NCBI GenBank assembly: GCA_004151065.3 | Contig: NWUY0303931176.1 | Span: 1 to 13,649, forward strand | Direction of reading: 5' to 3' | Origin: Larix sibirica | Lineage: Eukaryota; Streptophyta; Pinopsida; Pinales; Pinaceae | Length of the DNA: 13,649 nt | Shown: positions 1 to 9,775 of the stretch, in pieces | Layout of the letters: every line of letters starts with the position of its first letter | Numbering within the stretch: the first letter of the stretch is position 1 | Translations under genes and position numbers: made by a program | Notes under the pieces: model-generated | Databases searched by the model: none | What the model was told of the DNA's origin: nothing | What the model saw: the letters and a program-made list of their open reading frames with translations, nothing else

Positions 1-2
1 TG

Positions 3-642
3 ATTCACCCCCCTCTCAGTATTTCAACAAATATTGCAGACAATGAGCCTAGCAAGGATGATCCTATGCAATACAAACATAATAATGTTGCACCCAAAGG
101 TGGATGCAAGGGAGATCTTGATGGTCTTGTTGGAGAAATAGAAATAACAAAAATTCCTTTGAGTAAAGGAGGAGGATGTGAAGCTTGAGAGAACACCTCA
201 GTGTCCAGGAATTCATTATGGCTCTTAATTGTATAGAGATCTCTATAACACAAGGTGGTGGAGTGTTCCAATAGTGTTATACAAAAATAATGGTCTGCAC
301 AAAACAAATGTGTCTAAGATGGAATCAATGCACAAGTGGTGCAACCATGTTATATAAGATTTCAAGAAACCACAATCTATTGTATGTAAGGTATTTTCAC
401 ACAGTGTTTTGAAAAAGAAAAAACAAGTGTCCTATGACTCTAATTATATTCCACTCAAAGTAACTAGGCCTTCAAAAATCTCTCAACGAATGGTTGTGAA
501 CCCACCAAAGTTGGCTATTGAAGGTGAGATAGAATCAATTGTAGTGAAGGGCACTATGGACATTTTCCAGCATCAAACAACTATTTTCCTCAATTGCTAT
601 CACAACCCCCAAAATCCACCTTATGATAATCCTAGGCTCTAG
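3..642 (+). pseudogene. Decayed coding frame, unknown family, open at left edge
   Basis: Two overlapping frames look like one broken gene. Frame 3 is open from the window edge to a TGA at 186-188 (about 61 codons). Frame 1 takes over from 163 and runs to a TAG at 640-642, with in-frame TAA stops only at 226 and 355, so about 160 codons contain two internal stops. The frame-1 translation has coding-like composition: an early LERTPQCPGIHYGS segment, a stretch with paired tryptophans (TRWWSVPIVLY), and a lysine cluster near 409-425 (KKKKQVSYDSNY). No domain is recognised. The handover between frames at about 163-186 fits a single frameshift. It could be part of a transposable element or a host gene relic; I infer decay from the stops. 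Confidence 0.4.
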
Positions 643-2407
643 CCACTAAGATACCTTTCACAAATGAGGATAGGGGATTTTGCCTCCAGTAGTCATGGGT
701 TGTAGTTAAAAGGGAGCTAGAAGGATTAATGAAACTAAGAGATACATTTAGACCTCAACATTTATGCATTATAAAACGTTCCATTATATTGGTTTTTGCA
801 CATTTCATATAAAAGGAATTTAATCTCTCTAGGAAAACAACTATATTTCAAACGAGAAACAACTATTGGAAGTTATTTGGATGTCTAACCCCACAACCTT
901 GACTTGGACTGTAATTTGTTTGGGACCTCCAAGGGAGGAATTAAGTAAGTTACGTGATTATCGTGATCGATTTTAAGCGGGCTATACTAGCGTCATGAAC
1001 CAATAGATTTGATTAATGGTGTGGCAAATGAGGTATTTCATACTTCTAACATTTTCTAATTCACAAATATCACTTTAAGAGCATAGAGTGAAGAGAATAC
1101 TTAGGTAGAGAAGAATTTTTAGATCCTTTGTGTGTGCACATCAAGTGATGTGAATAACTTGAAATTGCAATACTTAAAATTAAATTGGGGAAAGTAACAA
1201 TTAAAAAAACTTTGAGAAATTTGCTAGAGACAAATACACCTAATACACGAACTTGAGATTCTTTCTCCGGCTAATTAATTTTCTAATTGATGTAAATGAT
1301 CTTCTTATGACAAAACACAACTTTAAATGTAAAATGTAATAAAAGAAGGTATTTCACTCTTCTGCCCTTTTATTTTTACAAGATCATTTATGAGTGAAAG
1401 GCAAAGAACATACTTGGAATGAAAGGGATTTTAGGTCCTTTATTTTTGTGAGAGTGGTAGCATAAACAATCACCCTAGAAGTGAATGCTATATTTGATTT
1501 TTTTTTTAATAAACTTCCTTGAAAGAAAATGCTTGCAATTAGTGAAGGATTAACCACAAGGTTTATTTCCTCACCTAACTATTATTTTTTAAGTGAGTGA
1601 AGCAACTTAATTTGAACAAACCAACCAATAATGTGTGACAATAGATGAAGTATTAAGTTGTAAATCAAGGTGCAATGTAATGCAATAAACCATCAATGTG
1701 GTGAGTAATAGGAATTATGATTTCACCCCTACACACTAAAGGAGTTAATTAATAAGCATAAAGATGAGATAAAATAACAGAGATACACTAGCTTATATGT
1801 TTTGCAAAATTAAAAACTATTGACTAAATGTCACTAATTGTCATTAGCCTATGGCCAAAAGACTCTAGTTGGACATAAATTCATAGGTTATTATAGAGGC
1901 AGATGTGTGAGACATGCACAAAGATAATGAAATTATGCTTATGGGGAAGTGGTTCAATTGTAAAATAGTCAAGACACAAAACTTGCATGGATTTTGAAGG
2001 TTTTTCCGTGCAAACCTCTTGAAATAAAGGCTAATAGGTGCATGAAATGTTGAGTTTTTAGAAAATGTGATTTATTTAAAATTCCTTTTATAGTGGTGGG
2101 TGAAGAGTAAAACTACAAATATACTAATGAACTTGCAAACCATCATATCCTAGATAACAAAAAAAAACTAAGGACGTAGATATGATGATCTAAAACCAAA
2201 GTGGATTCACCAATCTATAGTGTGGGTTTTGTTGCATCGATGAGAAAAACCCTTGATTTAGCTAGGTTGTGAGCTAAACAACATTGAATTGTTAGTTGTG
2301 GGAAAAGAACAAGAGTATCATCACATCAACTAAACAACAAGAAAACATAAATGAGTTTAGATTAAGACTTTAACCATAAGAAGCTATTCAAAATACAAGA
2401 TAATTGA
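643..2407. other. AT-rich stretch with no recognised gene
   Basis: I see no long open frame, RNA gene, LTR boundary or strong repeat here. It contains short T- and A-runs (around 1499-1507 and 2159-2167) and short degenerate frames only. It is probably very old repeat-derived or plain intergenic sequence. Confidence 0.5.
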
Positions 2408-2665
2408 ATGAAACAACAATACCCATATATTAATCCAACGGAAACCATGAACATGTGGTATTACCTTGATAAAAGTGAATGGATGCAAGTGGGCTCTAAC
2501 ATTCTCCTTGGGGTGGGTATTTTTCCTCCTTCAATGCTCTCTCTAGCTATGGTGAATGAAGAAGCATTAGTTACTAGTGGAATAACAAAAGCAAGCATGA
2601 GGGCTATTGATGGTATAGATGAAAGAGAGATATGTATAATGTCCAAGTTTATTTCTCCAACATAA
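2408..2665 (+). other. Small open frame, 85 codons, doubtful
   Basis: An ATG-started frame of 85 codons with no internal stop. The translation begins MKQQYPYINPTETMNMWYYL, has a moderately hydrophobic middle around residues 32-48 (ILLGVGIFPPSMLSLAM) and ends ISPT. A shorter open frame overlaps on the minus strand, so openness here may reflect composition. I recognise no domain, and there is no promoter or splice context that I can defend. The hydrophobic middle is too short and proline-broken for a confident membrane segment. It is either a decayed element fragment or chance. Confidence 0.15.
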
Positions 2666-3669
2666 TTTAGCAATTCTTGTCCTTCTTCAAATGAAACCCT
2701 GTGGCTTTATTTTTTTGGAAAATTTGGAGCTTTAGTGGTGAAATAGCTTCAATGTTATTTCTCCTCATCCAAGTGGGTTCCCATGTGCTTGATTAGATAC
2801 CTTGAGAGGATGAAGAGCCAAGAAGTTATGAAATTGTGAGATCAAATCAGACTTGTATGCCACCATAGTGCCACTCAATCGAATCCTTTTCCATTAATCT
2901 TTTGTGGAATTCACCGAGTTCCACCTTTACTAGGGTTTCATGGGTATCAAAGTATTTGCCACAATTTTCATGCATTTTAATCTTTGACCAGTCACATTAT
3001 CAAAGAAATAATCAATTGTGACTTTGCTTTCTAGGATGCTAAAGAGCCATGAGGTAGCATGATTTTTTTGTTTTACAATGAATTGTTGATGTCTTTAGGA
3101 ATAGTCATTTGAATGTTACATGTGAGTGAAATTGAGGAAATAACACTTATGTCAAACCCTCATTTTCTCTTTGTAACATATTTAATGGTTAATGGTGAAA
3201 TTGGTTTGACTAAGTTGTAATAAGTGGATTTGTGCAATGACTACACTGGTTGTTTGCTTTACTTGATTGTTTTGCTATTCTTAAATCTTGATGTATGTGG
3301 TTTAATATTTCAAACTACTTCATTGTTGTTTGCAATAGTATGTTGAGATATTCATTTATGGGATTCATTGCAAACTCAACACTGTGTTCAATTTCTTCAT
3401 TTCATGAATTAGAACTTGAATGAAGAATACATTAACTCCATAGCCAAATAGTCATAAAACCATTTCACCGTAGCTTGATCTCTCAATTCCACTATGCAAA
3501 CCCTTATGCTCCATTTCAAAAGTCTAGAGTATGAGAGTTTTCAACTATAAAACAATTATTAAGGATGTCGCAATTGGGGTAGAAATGCATCAATCCTAAA
3601 CTGAAAGGAGTGGATAGTGAGGTGAAAATAGGTACTTCTCATATTGCATCTACCTTTTGGTAAACCTCC
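2666..3669. other. Stretch with no recognised gene
   Basis: Roughly 1 kb of AT-rich sequence with stops in all frames at short intervals. I see no LTR ends, structured repeat or RNA gene. Confidence 0.45.
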
Positions 3670-3882
3670 TTGAGTATTAACCTTTCCAACATCACTAAAA
3701 CTCACGTGGATCACCCAAGTAAATATAGAGAAATGGCGTCATTGTTAAGGACCAAAAATTCTAGTTTTTTGAGATCTACAACTATAGTTTCACACATTTT
3801 TAATGAGCATGAGCGTATCAAAGAGTTCATGGCTCATCCAACGACTCCACCAAGGGATGAATACATGACTCTTTTAAATTAA
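3670..3882 (+). pseudogene. Short open frame at the left of a decayed coding block
   Basis: Seventy codons in frame 1 between stops, with no ATG at the left end (first codon TTG). The translation is basic at first (KTHVDHPSKYREMASLLRTK) and ends with PTTPPRDEYMTLLN before TAA at 3880-3882. It sits about 80 bp before a second decayed frame (3962-4423), so it may be an exon-like or frameshifted part of the same relic. No family is recognised. Confidence that it is meaningful is low. Confidence 0.2.
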
Positions 3883-3961
3883 AATGCTATGTTTCTTGCA
3901 TATTTTTTTGAGAGAAGATAGTAACTTCGAAGGTAAGAAAGATCTCACCTGGTATCTCCAC

Positions 3962-4423
3962 ACATCTAGATTCGATCCGTGAAAGATGGCATATATTGTT
4001 AATCCCCTATCCAAGATACTTGGCATACTAGTTGCAAGATGTGATGAACCGATGGATCATTTGTTTCCCCTTAGTGAGGATATTCATGAGATTGCAAGAA
4101 GTCAAATTGCAAGTGAAGAAGAATATTTTGTTGTTGATTGATTTTGTGAAGAAGAACAAGAGAAATCATTTTTATATGAACATCCTAATTTTGTTTTGTT
4201 TAAATATTGGTGCAAGTTTACAATGCTTCCAACATTGAGGAATATTTTTTAATGGTTGGGACACTTGTATGAAGAAGAACATCTAGAAGATACTCACTGT
4301 AACGAGGATGTTTCAAATTCCACCAAGATTGCTAGTGCTGCTAAAAATTGGGTATATAATGTTGATTGTAGTACTAAAGATTATGGTGATAATTTTCTCT
4401 CTTTCCTTCTAGTTTTTTTTTAA
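3962..4423 (+). pseudogene. Decayed acidic coding frame, unknown family
   Basis: Frame 2 reads for about 150 codons with only three internal stops (near 3980, at about 4139 and near 4250). The translation shows CDEPMDHLFPLSEDIHEIA, then an acidic part (ASEEEYFVV, CEEEQEKSFLYEHPNF), then YEEEHLEDTHCNEDVSN. This spacing of stops and the acidic, Lys/Glu-rich composition look like a former coding region rather than random AT-rich DNA. It is followed after an AT-rich gap by another decayed frame (4465-5142), possibly the continuation. A similar short pattern (EEHNLEDN) occurs at about 8697-8722 in the downstream relic, so the two may be related copies. Function unknown. Confidence 0.35.
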
Positions 4424-4464
4424 ATTTTTTTAAGGGATCGAATGAATATTCTAGAGACTAATAA

Positions 4465-5142
4465 CCTAATACCATTCATGTGCTTGAAAAATATAACAAC
4501 TCAAACATACTTTATTTTCTTCATATCGCCTTTGAGTCTAAAAGTGAACCAATAGATGATTATGAGACCTCTAAAAGTGGCAAAGTTATTTCTTGTTCTT
4601 ATAATTTTGTATTTTATGAAGAACAAGAATATTGCAAGCATGCATATACATCCCTCTCTCATGTTTATCATCCTCATAATGCTACAAGAACAAAAAGCAT
4701 GAACAAGGGAGAGAGCCCATGTCACTTTCAATTAAATAAATCAATATTCTTAGTAACCATGCCAATTTTGAATTTAATCATGAAAAAACAATAGAGAATG
4801 GCTTACTTAGACCATAAGTATGACATTTTGGCAAAAAATAAGCCTCGAACCTTTAACTCACCAAATAGAAAAGAAGAGGATTGTGAGATGGAAGATGAAG
4901 AAGCATGAGTAAACCTTGACGCATCAAATGATATTAGTTACTCTCTGAAGTCTGTGTTCAAAAATGAAAAGTTAGATAAATGGGAATAACATGAGCTATA
5001 TGAATTTTATTGTGACCCAATTTTACGATACGAAAATAAAGGGAATAAAAGAAGAGTAATCATAATATTTTCCAAAGTATTCTTGATTTTTAGGAATGGG
5101 ACAAGCAAGACCTTGACCAACAAAACCATAGTCAACAATTGA
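4465..5142 (+). pseudogene. Decayed coding frame, unknown family
   Basis: Frame 1 begins after a double TAA at 4459-4464 and reads to TGA at 5140-5142, about 225 codons with three internal stops (TAG 4792, TGA 4906, TAA 4987). The first 109 codons are uninterrupted. Visible segments are VLEKYNNSNILYFLHIAFES, then SCSYNFVFYEEQEYCKHAY, then after the first stop an acidic stretch (NRKEEDCEMEDEEA), and near the end a basic stretch (ENKGNKRRVIIIF). No domain is recognised. It follows the frame at 3962-4423 on the same strand and probably belongs to the same relic. Length and stop spacing argue for former coding capacity; identity is unknown. Confidence 0.35.
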
Positions 5143-6020
5143 ATCTACTCAGTGGTCCCCTAATGTTGATTATATATGAAGAAGATGCCTTTTTATTGTC
5201 TATCCTCTTTGAGCTTACCATAAATGCAACCATCTTCCTTTTACTCATATCTAGTAGTCCATGAGTAATATCAAGTAGTTTCCAGTTAGAGTTGTTACCT
5301 AGATAAAATGTATAGCTAGCTGCATTATAAATATGATTTTACTTGACCAATTTGTGTTGTGTAAGTTAGGGTGGTTTTGAGGCCTCAACAACCCCCCAAA
5401 TATACCTGCTAGGGGACCCACTTTTAAATTTTCAACCAATCCTTTTCATCCAAGCTTTATTTTGATTGATCTTATTTTCATAAGTTTTAATTAATGATCG
5501 CTTACTGTTGGTTGGACTTCTTCTTTACATTAAGTTTTTACCATTATGCTTCATAATGCATTTGATCATAGTTTATGGTTATTGCATTTTCAAATTTGGT
5601 TTGCCTTCCAAATTCATTTTCATGCATTCACCACTTAACATGTATCATGGGTCTTGCTCCTGTACCACTTGGATTTAACTAAATTTAGCTTTATTCAAAG
5701 TGTTTAACAACTTCACCTAGGAAACTGAAATGGTTTTGCATCACAGGATGACTCAAATCATGTTACAATTTCAGGAAGTTAGCTAATCAAAGGACTTTGT
5801 TTATGCACGAGTAACTTAATTCTAACCATTGAACAAAATGTATCAATCATTTGACCTCAATATTTATTTAATATTTTCATTTCATATGGTTGAAAGAAAA
5901 TGTTTCATGCACATCATTCGAATTCATTGATATTGGAAGCCTCAAGTCATGAATAAGGCTTCTCCCAAGCCATATTTCTATTAAAATTCTAAAGTGCCCC
6001 AATTATTTTAAATGGCATAA
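5143..6020. other. Stretch without a gene, holding one LTR-boundary-like motif
   Basis: No open frame of note. The one structured item is the palindrome and C-run at 5377-5397, listed separately. On the minus strand the sequence left of it would be an LTR and the sequence right of it an internal region, but I cannot find the far ends of such an element. Confidence 0.35.
5377..5397 (-). repeat. 17-bp motif copy 1, candidate PPT plus LTR start
   Basis: The plus-strand motif GGCCTCAACAACCCCCC (5381-5397) recurs exactly at 13111-13127. Read on the minus strand it is a G-run followed by TGTTGAGGCC, the usual arrangement of a polypurine tract directly before an LTR that starts with TG. Here the LTR-side bases also form a palindrome (TTGAGGCCTCAA, 5377-5388). 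The element assignment is an inference, because no second LTR or primer-binding site is seen. Confidence 0.35.
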
Positions 6021-6022
6021 TT

Positions 6023-6700
6023 CAATGGATTGGTCCCTTCCAAATGTTCACTTTGAAAGAATGAGCCCCAATTTCAAAATTGGGATCAATCCACAAATCG
6101 ATCCCTTTTCAAAATTGTCTACCCTTCATCATATATAAAATGACTTGATCAATTGAAATCGATCCTTCAAAATAAAACTTAGCCTCTTTTTGTTCAAATG
6201 ATAGATCCTATAATTTGAAAATCAGGCCCCATATATGGATCAGGCTCATCCCAAGAGATATTGATTATAATCATCCCCAGTTTTGAAGTAGGGGACAATC
6301 CTCGAATTGGTCCTTTTGTTAATGTAAAAGTTTTAGAAAAGCTCCCATTTGGAAATTTGGCCTCCCTCCATGTTTGAGTAATTTTGATGTGGATCAATCA
6401 ATGATCAATGGATCGGTCCCTTACCAAGGTTTGGTCCAAAGTTAACATGACCCTATTTCAAAATCAAGCCCTATCAATGGATTGTGCCCTTCCCATAATA
6501 AGTTTGGAGGTTGTTGATGTCCCTCGATTATCAAATCGATCCTGATCCAAGGATCAAGCCTCGACGAAAATTTCGTTTGGAGAGTCAAGATTCCCCAATT
6601 GAAATGTACCTCGATCGTCAAATTGGGTCCTTTCCCAACAATCAAACATTAACCTTTTTGGTTTACCACAATCAAATCTTAAGTCTCGATCCGTGAATCA
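6023..6700. repeat. Degenerate tandem-like repeat, period about 63-69 bp
   Basis: Units share a core like CAATGGATCGGTCCCTT or CAAATCGATCC, followed by a TTTCAAAATTGGG or TTTCAAAATCAAGCCC part. Good copies start at about 6023, 6087, 6150, 6406 and 6475, with weaker ones near 6297, 6531 and 6610. Spacings between neighbouring good copies are 64, 63 and 69 bp. Between 6200 and 6400 the pattern is blurred. One unit includes a perfect hairpin (CCCAATTT/AAATTGGG at 6067-6084, 2-nt loop). Short open frames on both strands inside this block are by-products of the repeat. It is probably an old minisatellite or an array inside an element. Confidence 0.4.
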
Positions 6701-6726
6701 AACTCGTCCAAAGGATTTAGTGGACC

Positions 6727-6772
6727 TTCTAAGTGGCATTGGACATTAAAGATATTCTAAGTGGCATTGGAC
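6727..6772. repeat. Direct duplication of 18 bp, 28-bp period
   Basis: The 18-mer TTCTAAGTGGCATTGGAC occurs at 6727-6744 and again, unchanged, at 6755-6772. Ten bases separate the copies. It lies just right of the degenerate repeat block. It looks like a small local tandem duplication; no element boundary is obvious. Confidence 0.7.
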
Positions 6773-7320
6773 CTTATTGAAATATGGATTACATAATCTT
6801 TGGTGATTAATAACATACACTCACCATTTTAATTAAGGTTTAGTGTTGGATACATCTCAAAAGGAAAGTATAATGAATTCAAAGTTGAGTAAGTATTACA
6901 TTCGTTGTTTCCATCACTGAATGAAATAATATAAACTAATATAAACATTGATCAATATATTTTTATGTAGATAATGGTTGAGAAGATGAGGAAGCATAGA
7001 ATCATATCATAGTTACAAGGTTATGGATATTATAATTTTGGCAGGAAAGAGTAGGAAGTCAACGAGATCACAAGAACTTTGATTTAACAACCAATGGAGA
7101 TTATACTCCATAAGGCCAATCCATTTGAGATATCAAGTTTGAAATTGTTAATGCATTGTCCTCCAATTCCTACTAAAAATTTAAAGGAGGAAACAACAAA
7201 ATTGTAAAAAACATAATCCTTACAAGAAATGAAATATTATGCAATATTGACTTCAAATAGAGGGAAAATTTGTAAAAGAAGTTTAAGAGTCACAAGAAGG
7301 GCATCCAAAGGATGAGATAG
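6773..7320. other. Stretch without a recognised gene
   Basis: AT-rich sequence with short interrupted frames. I see no RNA gene, LTR end or repeat that I can defend. It could hold the degraded 5' part of the Gypsy-like element whose 3' end is at 9709-10050, but nothing shows it directly. Confidence 0.4.
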
Positions 7321-7550
7321 ATGGAAAACCAAAATCCATCTACTTCTCTTACAAATATGATGTCGGTACCCAAGTATGAGGGTGAAGTTGTTGCTTGTAA
7401 ACTACTTTACAAAATTTTAATGAGAAGAAGCCATTAATGGCCAAGCTGTTTGGAGACAAATTTCAATTATGAAGATTTAATGCATACAACTTTTTTACTA
7501 CTTTTCTAAGTTTTGGGATTGTCGTTCCTCTACATTTTAGATTGTTCTCC

Positions 7551-7558
7551 TATATAAG
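7551..7558 (+). promoter_or_regulatory. Candidate TATA box upstream of the decayed 7.8-9.5 kb frame
   Basis: TATATAAG preceded by GTTCTCC, in a context resembling the U3/R part of plant Ty3/Gypsy LTRs. It lies about 285 bp before the ATG at 7836. A short frame (7321-7437, 38 codons from ATG) ends just upstream. I cannot find LTR ends or a primer-binding site, and this region does not match the LTR at 9709, so the LTR reading is only a suggestion. Confidence 0.25.
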
Positions 7559-7835
7559 TAATGTATATTTATCTTGTTTGTCTCTCAAGTTCTTTGTCTA
7601 CGACCATAAGCATAGTACTATAATTAGTTGCTAATTTTTGCATCTTTTGGGTATGCATCTAGTTACTTATATTGTTTATCTTGTCTATGAAGTAACTTTT
7701 TATTGAGGATAAAAGTAGTTATATCTCTAGTGCTATGTTTATCTCTATGGTTCTATTAGGTTAGCTCAGGCATCATTTTTCATTTTGCACACTAGAGTAG
7801 TTGTAGTTTATGTATTGCATCCTAGAAAATCCCAA

Positions 7836-8252
7836 ATGTTGGACTCCACCATAGTTGATAAAACCCCAAATCAATCATGGCTATCGAGACAGAATTTGGA
7901 TAGGTTCCCTACTCTAAATGGTAATGAGTATAATTGGTACTTTTCACTGGCAATGACCCTTGATGTTGACAGCGAGACATTTTCCACTGTCAACATTTTA
8001 GCACTAGAAGGAGGGTCAGATGACAAGTTGAGCCATGTGAATCCATTCTTTCGAAAATATACTAAATTGCACATGGATCCTCTCCATATACATATATGGG
8101 ATCGTGTCTTAAGTCATCCAAGACCATTACATTTTATCCATAAAAATACAATGATCTCTTGTCTAAAGTTAAATTTGTCAAAGAAGAGAAAACCTTTGCA
8201 TTCAAGCATCTTAGCCAATTTAACTGTGTATGTCAAAGTCTTAATTTTTTAA
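7836..8252 (+). pseudogene. Decayed frame, first part of unknown element ORF
   Basis: Frame 0 is open from an ATG at 7836 to TAA at 8250-8252. The same frame extends left to 7785 without an ATG. Early residues include SWLSRQNLDRFPTLNGNEYN, followed by WYFSLAMTLDVDS. The LNGNEYNWYF pattern faintly recalls the start of some retrotransposon Gag proteins, in which a Gly/Asn-Tyr-Trp cluster is common, but this is weak. Near 8150-8160 coding-like composition moves to frame 2 (8159-8887), which suggests a frameshift. It lies on the same strand as the chromodomain and 3' LTR downstream, so I treat it as part of the same element. There is no zinc knuckle. Confidence 0.35.
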
Positions 8253-8887
8253 TGAAAATGAGCTACATGGGTTGTTTAACCTCACAGTCAAAGGATGTAT
8301 TGAGGCTTGATATAAAGGGTTACCAACCAAATCTATCCATAGCTGGAAGTAGTTCATGGAATTTTCCATAAATGCTCATGAAAATTGTTATTATGAAGAT
8401 TTATGTTGTGAACTTAGAAGAAATTCAAAAAAAGAAAAATGAATTTGTTGATGATTTCATGTTGAGAGTTGTGAAAATCTATTACAAGTTTTGCAAGAGC
8501 AACAAACCCTCTAGTCAATATATCTTTGAATAGTATTCTTCTCTTCTTTCTATTCATGAAGAAAAAGAGCCATTAATGAGCGTCGATCGAGATTTACATA
8601 ATCAAAGATATCTTCCACCAAAATATATGGAACGAGAAATATCATCCCGTGCTAAATGTGATAATTTACAAGGCATTGGTCTACAAATAATTTCAATAGA
8701 AGAACACAATCTAGAAGATAATTAAATTTCTAATCAACAAGAAGATATTTCTAAGTATCTTAATTCAAGTGAATATGTTATACTTGTTGATGGAATATAT
8801 GAAATTTTACTTTTTATCCAAACTAAAACAAACAACATGGCATGGATCCTGGTCAATTCCCTTTTAAAGAAAACTTTGAATTTGTGA
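8159..8887 (+). pseudogene. Decayed frame, second part of unknown element ORF
   Basis: Frame 2 continues for about 240 codons with only three internal stops (TAA 8369, TAG 8531, TAA 8723) before TGA at 8885-8887. The translation has a basic and aromatic helix-like segment (NEFVDDFMLRVVKIYYKFCK) and later acidic parts (SIEEHNLEDN, NQQEDISKYLNSSEYVILVD). Protease DTG/DSG, reverse transcriptase YxDD and integrase motifs are absent. It follows the frame at 7836-8252 through an apparent frameshift and is followed by another frame from 8971. It is probably an element protein that is neither recognisable Gag nor Pol. Confidence 0.35.
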
Positions 8888-8970
8888 TACAGTAAACTCT
8901 AATAATATTCAATATGATAACCTTGACCTTGGCATCTCTTTGAGCAAGTAGAAAAGGTATATCAAACTGA

Positions 8971-9414
8971 AATTGTAGATGCTCTCATCCAGGATACTAC
9001 GAGCCTCTGAAGCTTCTTAATTTTCACATAACACTATCTGACCCTATTAAGGAGGATTCCTCAATAAATGATATGCATATGTCTCATTCAAAAAATACAG
9101 TAATTACCAGAGGCAAGTTATCAAAGTTTGGAACATTTTAGATTGTTAGACAAAGTAGAGATGCTAGACATGAATATGTGATGGGAATAAATGAACCTTA
9201 CAACACAGGTGTTGTAGAGAAGTAAATGGTAAATGAATGCATGTCTATTATGAACTCAACCATTTGAAATAAAAAAGAAACATATATGTTCAACACTCAT
9301 GGCAACAATAAAGGAATCAGTTCATCTATAGAAATAAATTCTATTGATTTTTCAGTTTCACAAAATCTGCATTTTAATTTCATAGAACAACCAAAAGGAA
9401 ATATTATAAAATAA
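8971..9414 (+). pseudogene. Decayed frame, third part of unknown element ORF
   Basis: Frame 1 reads 147 codons with three stops (TAG 9139, TAA 9223, TGA 9265) to TAA at 9412-9414. Segments include CSHPGYYEPLKLLNFHITLS, then an acidic SDPIKEDSSIND, then QSRDARHEYVMGINEPYNTG and a Ser-rich tail. Nothing resembles integrase or RNase H of a Gypsy pol. It joins the preceding frames on the same strand; another frameshift at about 9412 leads to frame 0. Confidence 0.3.
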
Positions 9415-9596
9415 TAATTATTTACCTACATTTCAACGAAGAAATAATTTCTACAAGTCCTGAAAATTTGTTTCATAGCCTAACATCAAAAGACAAAATG
9501 TTTGCTTCTGTCATCTCTGAGTGTGAACAAATTGAAGGTAAATAAGAGGATATTTTTCCTAATCAATTGCACAATGCACACTCAAATAATTTTTGA
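9411..9596 (+). pseudogene. Decayed frame leading into the chromodomain
   Basis: Frame 0 reads from 9411 through one stop (TAA 9543-9545) to TGA at 9594-9596. It contains NEEIISTSPENLFHSLTSKD and a stretch ending HNAHSNNF. The chromodomain frame (frame 2) begins at 9590, immediately overlapping, so a one-step frameshift would join them. In a normal chromovirus the integrase C-terminal region should be here; I see no GPY/F-like motif. Confidence 0.35.
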
Positions 9597-9734
9597 TCCA
9601 ATGGAAAGACATGGAAGTAGAATATGAAACATGGGAACCAGTGTAGATGTTGCAGCAATTTCCTCACCTTCAAACTTGAGGACAATGCTACTCTTAAATG
9701 GGAGTGCATGTTAGGGTCCACCCTAAAACCCTAA
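9590..9734 (+). pseudogene. Chromodomain remnant at the end of a Ty3/Gypsy chromovirus polyprotein
   Basis: Frame 2 from 9590 reads FLIQWKDMEVEYETWEP, a stop (TAG 9644), then MLQQFPHL. Frame 0 then continues at 9669 with FKLEDNATLKWEC and stops at TAA 9732-9734, inside the LTR. Known of the family: chromoviruses end their integrase with a chromodomain whose C-terminal half has a pattern like L-x-x-W-K-x-(6-8)-T-W-E-P followed by an LQQFPHLxLEDK-like tail just before the polypurine tract. The match in motif order and in position, directly before the LTR, is strong. The N-terminal half of the chromodomain is not recognisable. One stop and one frameshift make it non-functional. Confidence 0.75.
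9696..9708 (+). promoter_or_regulatory. Polypurine tract of the Gypsy-like element
   Basis: AAATGGGAGTGCA lies directly before TGTTAGGG. Purine-rich sequence at this place, after the LEDNA-like coding end, is where Ty3/Gypsy plus-strand DNA synthesis is primed. Three non-purine bases reduce its quality. Confidence 0.6.
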
Positions 9735-9736
9735 CA
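9709..9736. repeat. Inverted repeat at the very start of the LTR
   Basis: TGTTAGGGT (9709-9717) is the exact reverse complement of ACCCTAACA (9728-9736), with a 10-nt loop. The telomere-like CCCTAAA string inside it belongs to this hairpin and not to a telomeric array. Confidence 0.85.
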
Positions 9737-9739
9737 TTA

Positions 9740-9775
9740 GGCTACATAGGAGTTAGTCAACTAATGTATGTAGCC
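9740..9775. repeat. Imperfect 36-nt palindrome in the LTR
   Basis: GGCTACATA (9740-9748) pairs exactly with TATGTAGCC (9767-9775). Inside them TTAGT (9753-9757) pairs with ACTAA (9760-9764) around a 2-nt loop. The arms are 9 and 5 bp with a small asymmetric internal loop. It starts 3 nt after the first hairpin ends. Confidence 0.85.

Noticed and set aside
6194-6696. Open frames on both strands (67, 67 and 61 codons)
   Set aside because: By-products of the degenerate repeat; stops are sparse because the repeat unit lacks them in those frames.
7440-7790. A 5' LTR partner for the LTR at 9709
   Set aside because: TATA-like context and layout suggest an LTR, but no alignable block with 9709-10050 was found by eye.
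9718-9736. Telomere-like CCCTAAA repeats
   Set aside because: Only two adjacent units, explained as the loop and right arm of the hairpin at the LTR start.
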